NCBI RefSeq assembly: GCF_000565215.1
Contig: NZ_CP006934.1
Span: forward strand, 310,001-374,000
DNA: 64,000 nt
DNA from: Spiroplasma sabaudiense Ar-1343
Lineage (GTDB): Bacteria > Bacillota_I > Bacilli_A > Mycoplasmatales > Mycoplasmataceae
Direction of reading: 5' to 3'
Part shown: piece after piece, positions 35,026 to 46,979 of the stretch
How positions within the stretch are numbered: position 1 is the first letter of the stretch
How the letters are laid out: each line of letters starts with the position of its first letter
Made by a program: the position numbers and the translations under genes
The notes under the pieces: generated by a model
Told to the model about the DNA's origin: nothing
What the model saw: only the letters and a program-made list of their open reading frames with translations
Databases searched by the model: none

Positions 35026-37041
35026 TTGTACCCATTTGTTCATCAGCAAACACAAACAGATTGTGGTTTTGCTGTAATTTCGATGCTTGTTGAATATTTT
35101 CAAAAGTCTAAACTATCAATTGATTATTTAAAATTTTTGTTTAATGCCGATGAAAACTACTTAAGTATTCAAAAAATCGAAGGATTTTTCAATTACTTTG
35201 AAATTGAATCAAAATCTTACCACTGCGGTATAAATGATTTAATATTATCCCTCAAAACAGGTCCAGTAGTTGCCCTAATTACAAATTCAAAAAGTGAAAA
35301 TCATTTTATTGTTATTTATAAACTATTAGGATCAAATTTAGTAATTGCCGATCCCAACGAAGGACGCTTAAGAAAAATTTCGCTAATAAATTTTGAAAAT
35401 TCATTTTTAAACGTCATTATAAAATTGAAAAAAAGAAAAACTTGAAAAAAGCCCAAAACAAATTTTGTAAATAATTTTAAAATATTAAAAGGTCATTGAT
35501 TTTTTATTCTATTTTTATCATTATTTAGTTTAGTTTTAGATTTAAGTATAATTGTGAGTAACACATTTTTAAAAAACTTTTTCGATAAAATTTCAACATA
35601 TAGTGGCAATGATATGATTTCTTTTTTTGGTGGCTATATAATAATTTTTCTAAGCTATTTATTTTTATCTTTTTGGCAAACTGTTTTGCTAAGAAATATA
35701 TTTCAAAAAATTACTATTTATGAAAATCAACGTTTTTTAAAACTTTTTTTAAGTATTGATTATGAAACTTTTACTAGTATAAATCCGACAAACTGGTATT
35801 TAAAATTTAATCAAATTAATCGACAAATAGAAATTGTTGTAATAAGATTTTTTACCTACATTAATAATTTTATTATAATGGTTATTAGTTTAATTTTGTT
35901 ATTTGGCATTTCTGATTTTTTATTTATTTTTGTTTTAATAGAAAATATTATAATTTTAATTATTTCTCGAACCTACCAGATCTTTAAACAAAGCAATAGT
36001 TATTCAATAAAAAATTCAGAGTTACTATATCAGCGCAATATCAAAGAATCAATTGAAGGTTTCTTAACAATAAAAACAAATAACGTTAAAGAAAAAATAA
36101 GCAAAAATGTATATGAAACTTTTATAGAAAACGTTAAGCAAACAAAAAAAACGACATCACTATCAATCAATTTTGAGTCATTAGAGTATTTGGTATCAAA
36201 AATTTTTTATATTGTCATTTTTTATATTGCAGCGATTAAAATTTCATCTAACGAAATTACTGTCAATAATTTAATCTATTATTCTGTATTAGCCTTTCAA
36301 ATAAACAAATTTTTTAGCTGCTTGCAGCCGGCATTTGGAGATTTGTGTGATCTAAAAATAATTCACGAGAGTTTAAGTATCTTAAAAACTAAAGAAATGG
36401 AAAAAATAAGCAATTCAAATTTTTCAAGTTGCAAAATTGAAAATATTTCAGTTAATGATGTCACAAAGTTTATTAAGGGAAATTTAAGTTTAAAAAATAA
36501 AACATTATTTTTTAATCACCATTCTTTGCTGAAGGGTGCTAATGCTTCGGGTAAGACAACACTACTATTGTTAATTTCTGGAATCTACAACAATTTTGTT
36601 GGAGATATAAAGTTAAATAATATAGATATTAAAAATTATGAATTAGCAAAAAAAATTAGATATTTAGGGACAAACTGCTATTTATTTACTGAAACTATTT
36701 TAGAACTATGAAATAATACTTGAATAAATGACAATTCACTTTCAAGTGAATTGTCTGAAATAACTGATATTATAATCGAAAGTAAAATAAATCCAAGTTT
36801 AACTATTGAAAATAATGGATCCAATTTAAGTAGTGGTCAGAAGCAAATAGTTAACTTCATCGGTATTCTAAAAACTGATTTTGATGTTTATTTATTAGAT
36901 GAATGTCTTAGTAATATTGATGAAAATATCAAAAAAAGACTACTTAAATTATTCCTAAAAATTCATAAAGACAAGGTTATTATCTATTGCGATCACGACA
37001 CTTCAATTGAGCATCTTTTTAGCAACTTGGTGGTTATTTAA
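35026..37041 (+). CDS. peptidase C39-containing ABC exporter
   Basis: A 671-residue peptidase-containing ABC transporter of the bacteriocin/ComA type, which trims a double-glycine leader and exports the peptide. Residues 1-140 form a C39 protease with Q7, C13 (in TDCG), H93 and D109 in the expected places. Membrane segments follow (about 150-410). The ATPase has Walker A GANASGKT (residue 504), signature LSSGQ, Walker B YLLDE and H-loop DHD. The start is TTG after GGAGGG. Upstream UGA-Trp codons join the pieces. No leader-peptide substrate is visible nearby. Confidence 0.88.
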
Positions 37042-37043
37042 TA

Positions 37044-37397
37044 ATGAAAAATCATCTAATTGTTATTTTCATGTGATTTTGAATTATTTTTACAATACTA
37101 ATTTTAAATTTTTTAGAAATTCCAATAATAGATAACACAATAGTAAGCGAATTTTCAAATGAAAATATTGAAGCAAATTTGTTATTTTCTGTAAAAAAAA
37201 GCAAATTTAAACCATTATTTTTTTATTTTTTCAATGAAAAAAAGCAAAAAATAGTTTTCAAAAAATTTAATCAATTTTCTGAAAATAGTTATCTAGTTGA
37301 AAACTTTGAATTTATTCAAATTCCAAAAAATTTTCAAGGGTTTGTTAATTATGGTACAGAAACAATCTTAAACTATTTTTTAAATTCAATTTTTTAA
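37044..37397 (+). CDS. membrane-anchored partner of the C39 exporter
   Basis: A 117-residue protein starting 2 bases after the exporter stop. One N-terminal hydrophobic segment (about residues 4-25, with two UGA-Trp) precedes a Phe/Lys/Asn-rich domain presumably outside the cell. It has no double-glycine leader, so it is more likely an accessory or immunity-type protein than the exported peptide. No family recognised. Codon use is very AT-rich, like the exporter gene. Confidence 0.6.
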
Positions 37398-37400
37398 ATG

Positions 37401-37416
37401 TATAATAATAGAGGTG
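37401..37416 (+). promoter_or_regulatory. ybeY -10 element and ribosome site
   Basis: TATAAT at 37401-37406, immediately followed by GAGGTGA as ribosome site. The -35 is weak. This probably starts the ybeY-dgkA-cdd-era run, possibly with a very short leader. Confidence 0.4.
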
Positions 37417-37422
37417 ATATAA

Positions 37423-37923
37423 GTGCAGAATTTAAGTTTTAGCAATTCAACATCTTTAGATTTGTTGGAATTTCAATTTTTGTATGAGGAAATTTATGCC
37501 GCGGCAATAAACACTCTATCAATAAAAAAGCCTGTTTTACTTAGTGTTAATTTTATTGATAAAGATGAGGCCTTAAATCTAAATTCATATTTTAGGAGTA
37601 AAAATTATGTTCCTGATGTTTTGTCATTTCCGGCTGAACTAAGCGATTTTAGCAGTATTTTAAGCGAAGATGAAATTTCAGAAATTGGAGATATTTTTAT
37701 TTGCTATGATGAAGCTTTGAATAAATCAAAAAGATATCAACACTCAATAAGAGAAGAAATGGCTTTTCTCTTTGTACACGGATTTTTACATCTCTTAGGC
37801 TATGACCATGAAAAATCTTCACTTGATGAAAAAGTTATGTTTGAACTACAAGATTCAATTCTTTTAAAGATCGGAATTTCATATAATATTGTTTTTGATG
37901 AATTAGATTATTTAAGAGGTTAG
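37423..37923 (+). CDS. ybeY: endoribonuclease YbeY
   Basis: YbeY acts in 16S rRNA maturation and ribosome quality control. The 166-residue protein has the metal-binding signature HGFLHLLGYDHE with all three histidines. The start is GTG after GAGGTGA. It heads the conserved ybeY-dgkA-cdd-era-recO order known from Firmicutes and mollicutes. Confidence 0.93.
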   Translation: MQNLSFSNSTSLDLLEFQFLYEEIYAAAINTLSIKKPVLLSVNFIDKDEALNLNSYFRSKNYVPDVLSFPAELSDFSSILSEDEISEIGDIFICYDEALNKSKRYQHSIREEMAFLFVHGFLHLLGYDHEKSSLDEKVMFELQDSILLKIGISYNIVFDELDYLRG

Positions 37924-37927
37924 TTAA

Positions 37928-38335
37928 ATGAAAAATAGGAAAAATAAAAAAAGAGCCAATATTGGAACTGTTGTTAGAAATAAATTTGCAAATGCAGCTA
38001 GAGGAATCAAAGTAGTATTAAAGGAAGAATCGACACTAATTTTTTACCTCATTTCAATAATTTTGGTAATCGGCTTATCTATATGATTAAAAATTGACTA
38101 TGTTAAATGATCAATTCTCTTACTCACGATCGGAGTAGTTTTGGGCTTTGAATTTGTTAACACTTCAATCGAAAATCTAGTAGATTTGCTATCATTTGAA
38201 TATAATATTAAGGCTAAAAAAATTAAGGATATTGGTGCTGCAGCTAGCATTATTAATGCAATTATTTCGTTTGTAATCGGCTTTCTAATTCTACTTCCGC
38301 CACTAATAGATCAGATAAATAAATATTTATCATAG
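37928..38335 (+). CDS. dgkA: diacylglycerol/undecaprenol kinase family protein
   Basis: A 135-residue membrane protein with about three hydrophobic segments. The DgkA signature is seen as FVNTSIENLVDL, the catalytic-helix region with conserved Glu and Asn, and the N-terminal FANAARGI pattern. The family phosphorylates diacylglycerol or undecaprenol. With no cell wall, a lipid-recycling role on diacylglycerol is more likely; this is inference. It lies between ybeY and cdd. Confidence 0.85.
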
Positions 38336-38342
38336 GAGAAAT

Positions 38343-38744
38343 ATGAAAAAAGAAATCATTTTTGAAAAATTAAAATTATTATTAAAAAACGCCTATGTAC
38401 CTTATTCAAAATTTCCGGTATCTTGTATTGTTTTTTTAAAGGATGGGACCGAAGTTAGAGGGGTCAATGTCGAAAATGCCGCATTTCCTTCAGGTATATG
38501 TGCAGAAAGGGTTGCTTTGCCTCAAGTTTTTGCAATGGGGTATAATAAAAATGACATTGAAAGTTTAGCGATAATGACATCTTCTAAAGGCTTTGGTTCT
38601 CCTTGTGGAATGTGTCGACAATTTATGTCAGAGTTATTTGACAAAAATGTAGATATTGAAATGTTTAACATCGATAAATATCTAGGAAAATTTACAATTG
38701 ATGATTTTCTACCTTATCAATTTTCTTCAAAAGAACTTAAGTAA
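38343..38744 (+). CDS. cdd: cytidine deaminase
   Basis: Cytidine deaminase for pyrimidine salvage. The 133-residue protein has the zinc motifs CAERVAL (with the catalytic Glu) and PCGMC, and the N-terminal VPYSKFPV substrate segment. The length is that of the small homotetrameric type. The ATG lies close after TAGGAG, which overlaps the dgkA stop. Two unrelated membrane proteins separate it from era. Confidence 0.95.
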   Translation: MKKEIIFEKLKLLLKNAYVPYSKFPVSCIVFLKDGTEVRGVNVENAAFPSGICAERVALPQVFAMGYNKNDIESLAIMTSSKGFGSPCGMCRQFMSELFDKNVDIEMFNIDKYLGKFTIDDFLPYQFSSKELK

Positions 38745-38762
38745 AAAATAAAGGAGATTAAA

Positions 38763-39437
38763 ATGGGATTTTCAAATCAAACAATTGTGACAGATTTACT
38801 ATCAGCCATTGGATTTATCATCCTTATTTTGGGTCCTTTTTTATATTTGATTGGTTATAATAAATTTTTTAGTAGAAATTTATTTAATTCAGAAGATGGC
38901 AAGAAAATATTTGAAAAATTAAAATATGACTTAAAAGTTGACAAAATTGAAAATATAAACAAAAATCGATTTTACAGAGATTTGGATTATGCTCTAACTA
39001 TTTTTAAGAATTCAATGGAATATAATAAAAGAGATTTAATTTTTTATTTTAATGAAAGAAAAGCTTCCAAGATGCTAAAGTCAACTTTATCAAAAATGGC
39101 CTGACTTAGTTTTCTTGTTTGGGCAATATTTTTCACCGTTTCATTTTCCAGTTCAGGTTTAGATATAATTTTTTTTATCTTCAATGGGTTAGAGCGCAAT
39201 TCGAGCGCAAACGGATATAGTTCAATAGTATTTCTTTTTATAATAATAGTAATATTTAATTCAATTATTTTTACAGCTAAATTATATTTTTTTCAGAAGA
39301 AAATTAATTTGGAGATAAAAAAAATTAATCCTAACAAGATAGAAAAGCTAAAAAGCAACTTTGTATACGTTTATGCCGGGGAAATAGGATTATATATAAT
39401 GGCACTAACATTTATTTTTATTAATTCTTTTTTTTAA
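38763..39437 (+). CDS. membrane protein inserted between cdd and era (1)
   Basis: A 224-residue protein with one hydrophobic segment at the N-terminus (about 10-30), a charged domain of ~80 residues and three more hydrophobic segments in the C-terminal half. An AAGGAG site precedes the ATG, and one UGA-Trp lies in the second membrane segment. I do not recognise the family. It sits in an operon that is contiguous (cdd-era) in related bacteria, so it was probably inserted there. Confidence 0.65.
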
Positions 39438-39459
39438 TATGAGCATTTAAGGAGAAAAT

Positions 39460-40611
39460 ATGAGCCAAGAGTTTAATAAAAAATATAAAAATTTTAGTAA
39501 TATTTTAAGTCCGGTAGGGACAATGTTCACAAAGAGGTATCTAAAAAACAGAAGTGTGAAAATAGCTTCTGAGGGAGACTTTGTAAATAGAGTTCAAATA
39601 TGTGTACCGACATTTTTCACAATAATAGTTTGCAGTCTTTTATTTATATTAGCTACTTATTATAAAATATCCCTAGCTCTTGAAATAAAAAATATTAATA
39701 TAGACCAAGATTCTAAAAGTTATATATCTTATCAGATTAAACTTTTAAATGCATTTTTAGGAGTTATTGGATTCAACTTAATGTTTAGTCTAACAATTAT
39801 GATTTTCTATTTAAATGTGTCTTTAGGTAAGAGCATAAAATACTTTACTATATTTTATAATGTAGTATTTGTTTTTCAAATATTGATAATTTCAAATATA
39901 GCTTTTGTCCTTGATTTTTTTGGATTACTTACTGACATATCCTCTATAAAATTATGAAGTGATTTTTTAGTTGAGGGTTGAATTTGGATAGTTGTCATTG
40001 GAATTGCGGTTTTTACATTCACACTTTACGGTAAAATTTTTAGTCACATTAATGGATTGAACCGAGAGTGATTAAAGATAAGCATGCTTAAAAAAACTGG
40101 CAGTAGAGAAAACGCTTTTATTTTCAAGTTTTGAATCCACCCAAATGAAAATAGAGCAAGAAAGTTAATGATTATTTCAGGAAGTATGTCTATGGTTATG
40201 GCTTCGGCACTACATTTAATTAGTGTTTTCATGAAAGTAAATATTAATGAAATGAAGTATTTCTTACTTTTTTTAGGAATTATTGTGATATTTGCCTCTT
40301 TTATAATCCCGTATAATAATTTTTCAATTTATTATTTTGGAGCAATTTTATTAGTTTTTACCGGATTGGTAATATATTCATTAGTTATAATTCAAAAAAA
40401 ATCATTCTTGAATGGAATGCAGTATTTGTATGTCTACTTTTTTAATATCATTATTTGAATAACTTGTTTGTTTTCAAATATAAATATTTGAATTGCAGTA
40501 TTGAATAAGGTCAAAATTTATGCCGTAGTAGTTAAACCTTTTGAATCAGACGAAGATTTTAAGGAAGGTGTCAAAAATTTAACCAGTCCAAAATTAGAAA
40601 ATTCAGTATAG
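39460..40611 (+). CDS. membrane protein inserted between cdd and era (2)
   Basis: A 383-residue protein with about eight hydrophobic segments, short loops and a soluble C-terminal tail of ~25 residues. Two halves each hold about four segments separated by a charged loop near residue 210. An AAGGAG site precedes the ATG. Many Trp are UGA. No transporter signature seen. With the previous gene it interrupts cdd-era, and both begin with similar ribosome sites, suggesting they act together. Confidence 0.65.
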
Positions 40612-40620
40612 GAGAATTTT

Positions 40621-41526
40621 ATGGAAAAAATTAAATCAGGTTTTGTCTCAATTGTTGGGAGACCAAATGTTGGAAAATCTACTTTTTTAAACTCAGTTTT
40701 AAAAAGAAAAATTTCAATCGTTACAAACAAAGCACAAACAACAAGAAATAATATTGTCGGAGTGTTGAATAGTAAAAATGAATACCAAATTGTTTTTGTA
40801 GACACGCCAGGAATACACGATCACAAACACGAACTAGGAAAATACATGAATAAATCTGCACTCTACGCTACCAAGGGGGCTGATGTAATATTGTTTATGG
40901 CCCCTGCAAATGAATTTATTGGTGAAAATGATAACTTTATTTTGCGGGCAATTAAAGAGCGTGAAGCTGATATATTTCTTATTATTAGCAAATCTGATAC
41001 TGTCAATAATGAAAAATTATTATCAAAAATTGATGAGTGAAAAAAAATTTATGATGGATTTAAAGAAATCATCCCAATTTCTTCTATAAATAACAATAAT
41101 TTGGACTTACTAATTTCAAAAATAGTTGACAAACTTCCAATTACAGGTATTGAATATTATCCAAATGATGTCTTTACAAATCAACCAGAGAGATTTATAG
41201 TTCGCGAAACAATTAGAGAAGAAATATTAATTCAAACGGAAGAAGAGATCCCACATAGCGTTGCTATTTTGATTGAACAGTTTCATGAAAAAAGTTCTAT
41301 TATCAAAATTATGGCATCGATAGTTGTTGAGAGAGACAGTCAAAAAGGTATTATTATTGGAAAGCAAGGTTCAAAGATAAAATCAATTGGAACAGCCGCG
41401 AGACTTAAGCTGCGTTCAATTTTTGGTAAGGATTTTCACCTTGAACTTTTCGTAAAAGTTGAAAAAAAATGGCGTAGTTCGCCTAGTTTAATTAAAAAAT
41501 TAGGATATGACAAGGATAGTTATTAA
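40621..41526 (+). CDS. era: GTPase Era
   Basis: Era binds the 3' end of 16S rRNA during 30S assembly. The 301-residue protein has G1 GRPNVGKS, G2 with TTRNNIVG, G3 DTPGIHD, an SKSD-type G4 and a C-terminal KH domain with GKQGSKIK. The ATG follows AGGAG. A UGA-Trp at residue 140 joins two parts. recO overlaps its stop codon by one base. Confidence 0.96.
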
Positions 41527-42296
41527 TGGCCACAAAAAATATTAATGGAATTGTTTTAGGTGACTATCCAATCGGTGATGATGGAAAAATTATTATAGTT
41601 TTTTCTATTGAATACGGTAAAATTGCATTAAAAGCTTTAGGAGTAAATAAAATAATTTCAAAGAATAAATTTAGTACCCAAACTTTTTCACAAAGTAATT
41701 TTGAAATTTTCAAATCAAATTTTCCAGATAGACTAAGTAAATTGAAAACAGGCGAGCTGTTAAAATCTAATATAAAAATTTCAAGAAATTATCAAAATTA
41801 TTTGTATGCAAGCTCAATTTCACAGATAATTGATAAAGCATTTGATTTTGGAATTAAAAATGTTCAGGCTTTTAAAATGATAGAACATTGCATAAATAGT
41901 CTAAGTGATGATTTGCACCCGCTGCATTATTTTTCACTTTTTATGTTTTATTCGCTGGATTGGTTTGGCGCAAGATGAAATCTGAATCAATGTGGAGTTT
42001 GCAATAAAAAGTCTGACTTTATGATGGATTTTGATTATACTAAATATTCATTAATTTGTAGAAAATGCAAATCAAATGATACATTATTTGTTAAAACCAC
42101 TTTCTTAAAATTAATATTACAACTAAATAATTCTAACTATTTTGATATAAAGAATATAGAAGATTTACAAATTAAGGATATAATTTTTTTAAGTGTAATT
42201 TTAATGGAATATATAAATTCAGAAATTGGAATATTTATTACAGGAATTGAAATAATTAAAAATCAAAATGTTTTTCAAAATCTTAATTTTTTATAA
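41526..42296 (+). CDS. recO: DNA repair protein RecO
   Basis: RecO loads RecA with RecR in recombinational repair. The 256-residue protein has an N-terminal OB fold starting with NGIVLGDYPIGDDGK, a helical middle and a zinc-binding pair (CGVC and CRKC around residues 159-185). Its ATG shares one base with the era stop, showing coupling. Length matches the family. No clear terminator follows. Confidence 0.9.
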
Positions 42297-42387
42297 TAAA
42301 CTTATATAGTGTTGACAAAACTCCTTATTAATAAGAAAATAATAATCAATGTGTATAGATGTCAATTTATAGTTAAAGGAGCAAAAA

Positions 42388-43755
42388 ATGGTTACAAGCA
42401 TGGAAAAATTAATAAATCACTTAAAAACCCAGGGTTTTATTTTCCAAGGCTCTGAGATTTATGGGGGTTTAGCAAATAGTTGGGATTACGGTCCGCTTGG
42501 GGCTGAATTAAAGCAAAAAGTTAAAGATTTATGATGAAATTATTTTATAAGAAAAAACCATTATAACTTAGGATTAGATAGCTCAATTATTATGAATACT
42601 GAGGTCTGGAAAAATTCAGGTCATTTAGGTAATTTTAATGACCCTTTAATCGACTGCAAAAAATGTAAATCTCGCTTTAGAGCAGATAAAATAATTGAAG
42701 AAAAATTCCCAGATTTTAACTCAGGAAAATTAACAAATGCTCAATTAGAAGATTTTATAAATAAAAACAAGATTATTTGCCCCAAATGTGGTTCGTTAGA
42801 TTACACCTCAATTAGAAATTTTGAATTAATGTTTAAAACCAATCAAGGAGTAATTCAAGATGATTCAAGTGCGGTTTATTTAAGACCAGAAACTGCTCAA
42901 GGAATTTTTATAAATTTTAAGAATGTACAAAGAAGTTTGCGCAAAAAATTACCTTTTGGAATAGGTCAAATTGGAAAATCATTTAGAAATGAAATTACTC
43001 CGGGAAATTTTATATTTAGGACGAGAGAATTCGAGCAAATGGAATTAGAGTTTTTCTTTGATCCTGATGATAAATTTGACTGATTTAATTATTGAATTGA
43101 AGAAGTTGAGAATTTCCTAACCAAAGTTCTGGGTTTTAAATCAGAAAGTTATTCTAAACGGGTTCACGAAAAAGAAGAATTGGCTCACTATTCAAAAGCG
43201 ACAACAGATTTTGAATATAATTTCATTTTTGGAAGAGGGGAACTTTGGGGAGTTGCCCATCGAGGGGATTTTGATTTAAAATCTCACTCAGAAGGAAGCA
43301 AACATGATTTAACTTATCTTGATCCGTTGACAAATAAGAAAATTACTCCAAATGTTATTGAACCAAGTGTTGGGCTAGAGCGACTAATTTTGGCTATTTT
43401 AACAGAAAGTTATTGTGAAGAGGATATTGAAAACGGCACTAGAACTGTTCTAAAATTACCAAAAAAAATAGCCCCTTTTCAATTATGTGTTTTGCCACTT
43501 CAAAAACAGCAAAATGATCAAGCATTTAATCTTTATACTGAATTATTAAAAGATTTTGATGTCATTTATGATGAAACTGGAAATATTGGAAAGCGCTATC
43601 GAAGACAGGATGCAATTGGAACACCACTTTGCGTAACAATTGACTTTGAAACAGAAAATGATAATTGCGTAACCATTAGAGAACGTGACTCAATGAATCA
43701 GAAAAGAGTTAATTTATCAGATTTAAAAGAAAATTTAAAAAAAGAATTTTTTTAA
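42388..43755 (+). CDS. glyQS: glycyl-tRNA synthetase (dimeric type)
   Basis: A 455-residue class II GlyRS of the alpha2 type. Motifs seen are the N-terminal [18 protein letters not shown], a zinc-like CKKC...CPKC set, motif 2 with FRNEI, and motif 3 GLERL. UGA-Trp codons are frequent. The ATG follows AAAGGAG. The 91-base leader has a TTGACA at 42312 and a 12-bp palindrome CTTATTAATAAG at 42324, but no T-box-like structure is evident. Confidence 0.95.
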
Positions 43756-43768
43756 GGAGGTTTTAAAT

Positions 43769-45580
43769 TTGGATAAAGTTTCTCAAGAAAACATTAATAA
43801 TTTAATTGAAAAAACCGATATCGTTGCTGTGATATCTGAGTATATCAAGGTTCAAAAAAAGGGTCAAAATTATCAGGCCGTTTGCCCATTCCATAAAGAC
43901 AATAATCCTTCACTTGTAATAAGTCCTGTTAAAAAATTTTATAAGTGTTTTTCATGTAATGAGTCTGGAAATGCATTAAATTTTGTTAAAAACTTTGAAA
44001 ATATAAGTTTTATTGAAGCTTTTGTGAAGTTGTCAAGAAAAGCAGGGGATAATGTTGATTTTTTGAGTAATTATAAAACCAAACCCCGATATTCGGATGA
44101 TGAGCTAAGATTATTTGAGATAAATTATCAAGCAAGTAAATTTTTTTGTGCTATCTTAAATAATGAGGTAGCAAGTGACGCAAAAAGTTATTTATTAAAA
44201 AGAGGAATTACCGAAAAGGATCAAATTGATTGAGAAATTGGCTTTTCTTATAAAGAAGCTAATCTGTTAAGTCATTTAAAACAGCTAGGATATAGCCAAC
44301 AAGATGCAATAAATGCTGGTATCGCAAAAGTTTATGGTACTTCGGTTATGGAAACGTTTGTAAACAGAATCATATTTCCTATTAAAAATGAAGATAATTT
44401 TATTATTGGCTTTTCTGGAAGATCAATTAACGAAAACTCTTCACCAAAGTATTTAAATACATCAGAAACTACTATTTTTAAAAAATCAGAATTAGCATTT
44501 AATATAAACAACTCAAAACAGGCAATTAAAAAAAATGATGAAATAATAATTTTAGAGGGCTTTATGGATTCAATCAGTCTATCAAAAATCGGAATTGAAA
44601 ACAATGTTGCAATAATGGGAACAGCCTTAAGTAAGTTTCATATTAATTTATTTTCAAAATTTACGAAAAATTTTATCTTATTTCTAGATGGAGATGATCC
44701 AGGTGTTAACGCTTCATTGAAAGCTTCACATCAATTATTAAGCCAGAATTTAAATGTTAAGTTAGTTTTAAATGATTCAAAAGCTGATCCAGATGAATTG
44801 ATTAAGAAAAATGGCGAAACTTTTGTTAAAAAAATGATAGAAAATTCCCTACATCCAATTGATTTTGCGATTGAATATTTTTTCAAAAAATTTGATGTTC
44901 AAAAACAGGACCAGTTTGAACTTTATATTGAAAATGTTAAAAAAACTTTTTCTTTTATAAAGGGCGAACTATTTCAAAATATTGCTTTGCAAAAAATAAG
45001 CAATAAAATAAATATTCCAATCGAAAATTTAAAAAACACTTTTGGAATCAAAACTGTCAATAACTATAATGTTGAACCTAAAATAATTAAATCAAATCAA
45101 AAAATAAATTACAATGACTTAATTAGGTATAAATTTGCAGAAGAATCAATAATATTTTATTTAATACATAACGGTGATAGATTAGAATATTTAGAAGAAA
45201 ATGCCGACAAGATAAATACTATTCAGCATAAAAAATTAATGATGGAGATAATTGAATTATATAAGCAAAATCTTATTTCAAAATCAAAACCAGAAGAAAT
45301 AAAAAAAATTTTGTTGGATAAAAAATCAAAATATATACCAGAATTGGATAATATAATCGCAGAAACAAATTATGTATTTTTAAAAAGCCTCTCTACTGGG
45401 GATGGTTTAGAAGACTCATTTTCAATTCTAAAATCAAGGAAATTAGAAGAAGAAAACCGGGAGTTTTTTAAACTAATGTCAGAAGCGAGCAACTTTGAGT
45501 TAAAAACAAACTTCAATGAGGTTATTGAAAAAAACTTCGCAGAAGTAATAAAATTAAGAAAGAAAAGAGAAAAAAAATAA
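43769..45580 (+). CDS. dnaG: DNA primase
   Basis: DnaG makes primers for replication. The 603-residue protein has an N-terminal CHC2 zinc finger (CPFH with CFSC), the RNA polymerase core with a TOPRIM segment (ILEGFMDSIS, then DGDDPG), and a C-terminal helicase-binding region. The start is TTG after AAGGAGG. rpoD begins at the next base, as in the classic macromolecular synthesis operon. Confidence 0.95.
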
Positions 45581-46978
45581 ATGGCATTAAATGTAAAGAC
45601 AGTTGAAACATTTGAGGATTTTAAAAATTACTTATTTAGGTATTTAGAAAAAAACGATAACGAAATTTCACAAGAAGAAATAATTGAAGTGATATCAAAA
45701 AAATTTATTGATATTGAAGAAGAAGAAATTGAATTGCTAATGAAAGATTTAGCTGATTTGAATGTTGTTTTCACCGATGAAGAAATTGATGAAGATGAGT
45801 TAGAAGAAGCATTAAATAGCGAAGATGAAAATGATGATGGAAAAGATTTAGAGTCAGAGTTTAAAGAACGTAGCAAAAAACAAAAAGAGTTGAAGAAGAC
45901 AGCGGGTTTGACAACAAGTGTTAAATATCGAGTTGGTGGAATTAGCAATGAAACAAAAATACAAGATATTATTAAGGCCTACTTTAATCAAATCGGATCA
46001 TCAAAAATTTTGACAAAAGATGAAGAAGTTTTTTATGCCAAAATGTTGGAAAGCGATGACGAAGAGGAAGTAACTGCAGGAAGAAACAAATTAATCACTT
46101 CTAATTTAAAATTAGTAATTTCTGTTGCTCGTAAACATTTAAATCGCGGACTAGACTTTGCTGATTTAATTGAAGAGGGCAACATCGGTTTAATGAAGGC
46201 TGTTGATAAATTTGATTATAAAAAAGGATTTAAATTTTCAACTTATGCAACTTGATGAATCCGTCAGGCTATTACTCGTGCAATAGCCGATCAGGCAAGA
46301 ACAATTAGAATTCCAGTCCACATGGTTGAAACAATAAACAAACTAACTAGAATCGAAAGACAACTAACCCAAGAATTTGGTAGAGAACCGACTTCTAAGG
46401 AAATAGCTGAAAAATACGGAAATGGTATTACTGCTGCTAAAGTAATTGAAATTAAAAAGCTTTCAATTGAGCCAGTTAGTTTAGAGAAACCTTTTGGAGA
46501 CGAAGATGATACACACTTTGGTGATTTTGTTGAAGATAAGGATATTGCTTCTCCAGATGAATATGCGGAAAAAGAATCTTTGAGAGAAGTTATTGATGAG
46601 GTATTTTTAGAAATTTTAGCGCCCCGAGAAGAGAAGGTCGTTCGTATGCGTTTTGGAATTTTACCAACAAAACTTAGAACATTAATTAGATTAGCAGAAG
46701 ATTGCGATGACGAAAGCGTAGAGGATTTAAAAGCGGCAGTCATTGGTTTAGACATACACTATGATACCCCGATTGAAAAAGTTCAAACCTACCGCAATGA
46801 GATGATTCAAAGTCATTTATCAAAATATGATTCTCCCAAAACCTTAGAAGAAGTTGGTAAAGAATTAAAAGTAACAAGAGAAAGAATCCGTCAAATAGAA
46901 GCCAAAACTATTCGAAAATTTAAACCAACTGCGGCAAATCCAAGATCAAAAGTACTTAGAGATTTTTTCAAGGGTTAA
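45581..46978 (+). CDS. rpoD: primary sigma factor RpoD (SigA)
   Basis: The housekeeping sigma factor, 465 residues. The N-terminal region is very acidic (region 1.1-like). Region 2 includes [14 protein letters not shown] and the -10 recognition segment [16 protein letters not shown], in which both Trp are UGA. Region 3 follows. The C-terminal region 4 helix-turn-helix reads [11 protein letters not shown]. It matches the TTGACA/TATAAT-type promoters seen in the window. The gene directly abuts dnaG. Confidence 0.97.
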
Positions 46979-46979
46979 A

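Noticed and set aside
42297-42387. A T-box riboswitch in the glyQS leader.
   Set aside because: The 91-base leader is too short and lacks a T-box sequence or specifier stem; only a TTGACA and a 12-bp palindrome are visible.
46291-46755. A 154-residue open frame on the minus strand inside rpoD.
   Set aside because: It is antisense to conserved sigma regions, Ser-rich from reverse-complement codons, and has no independent signal.
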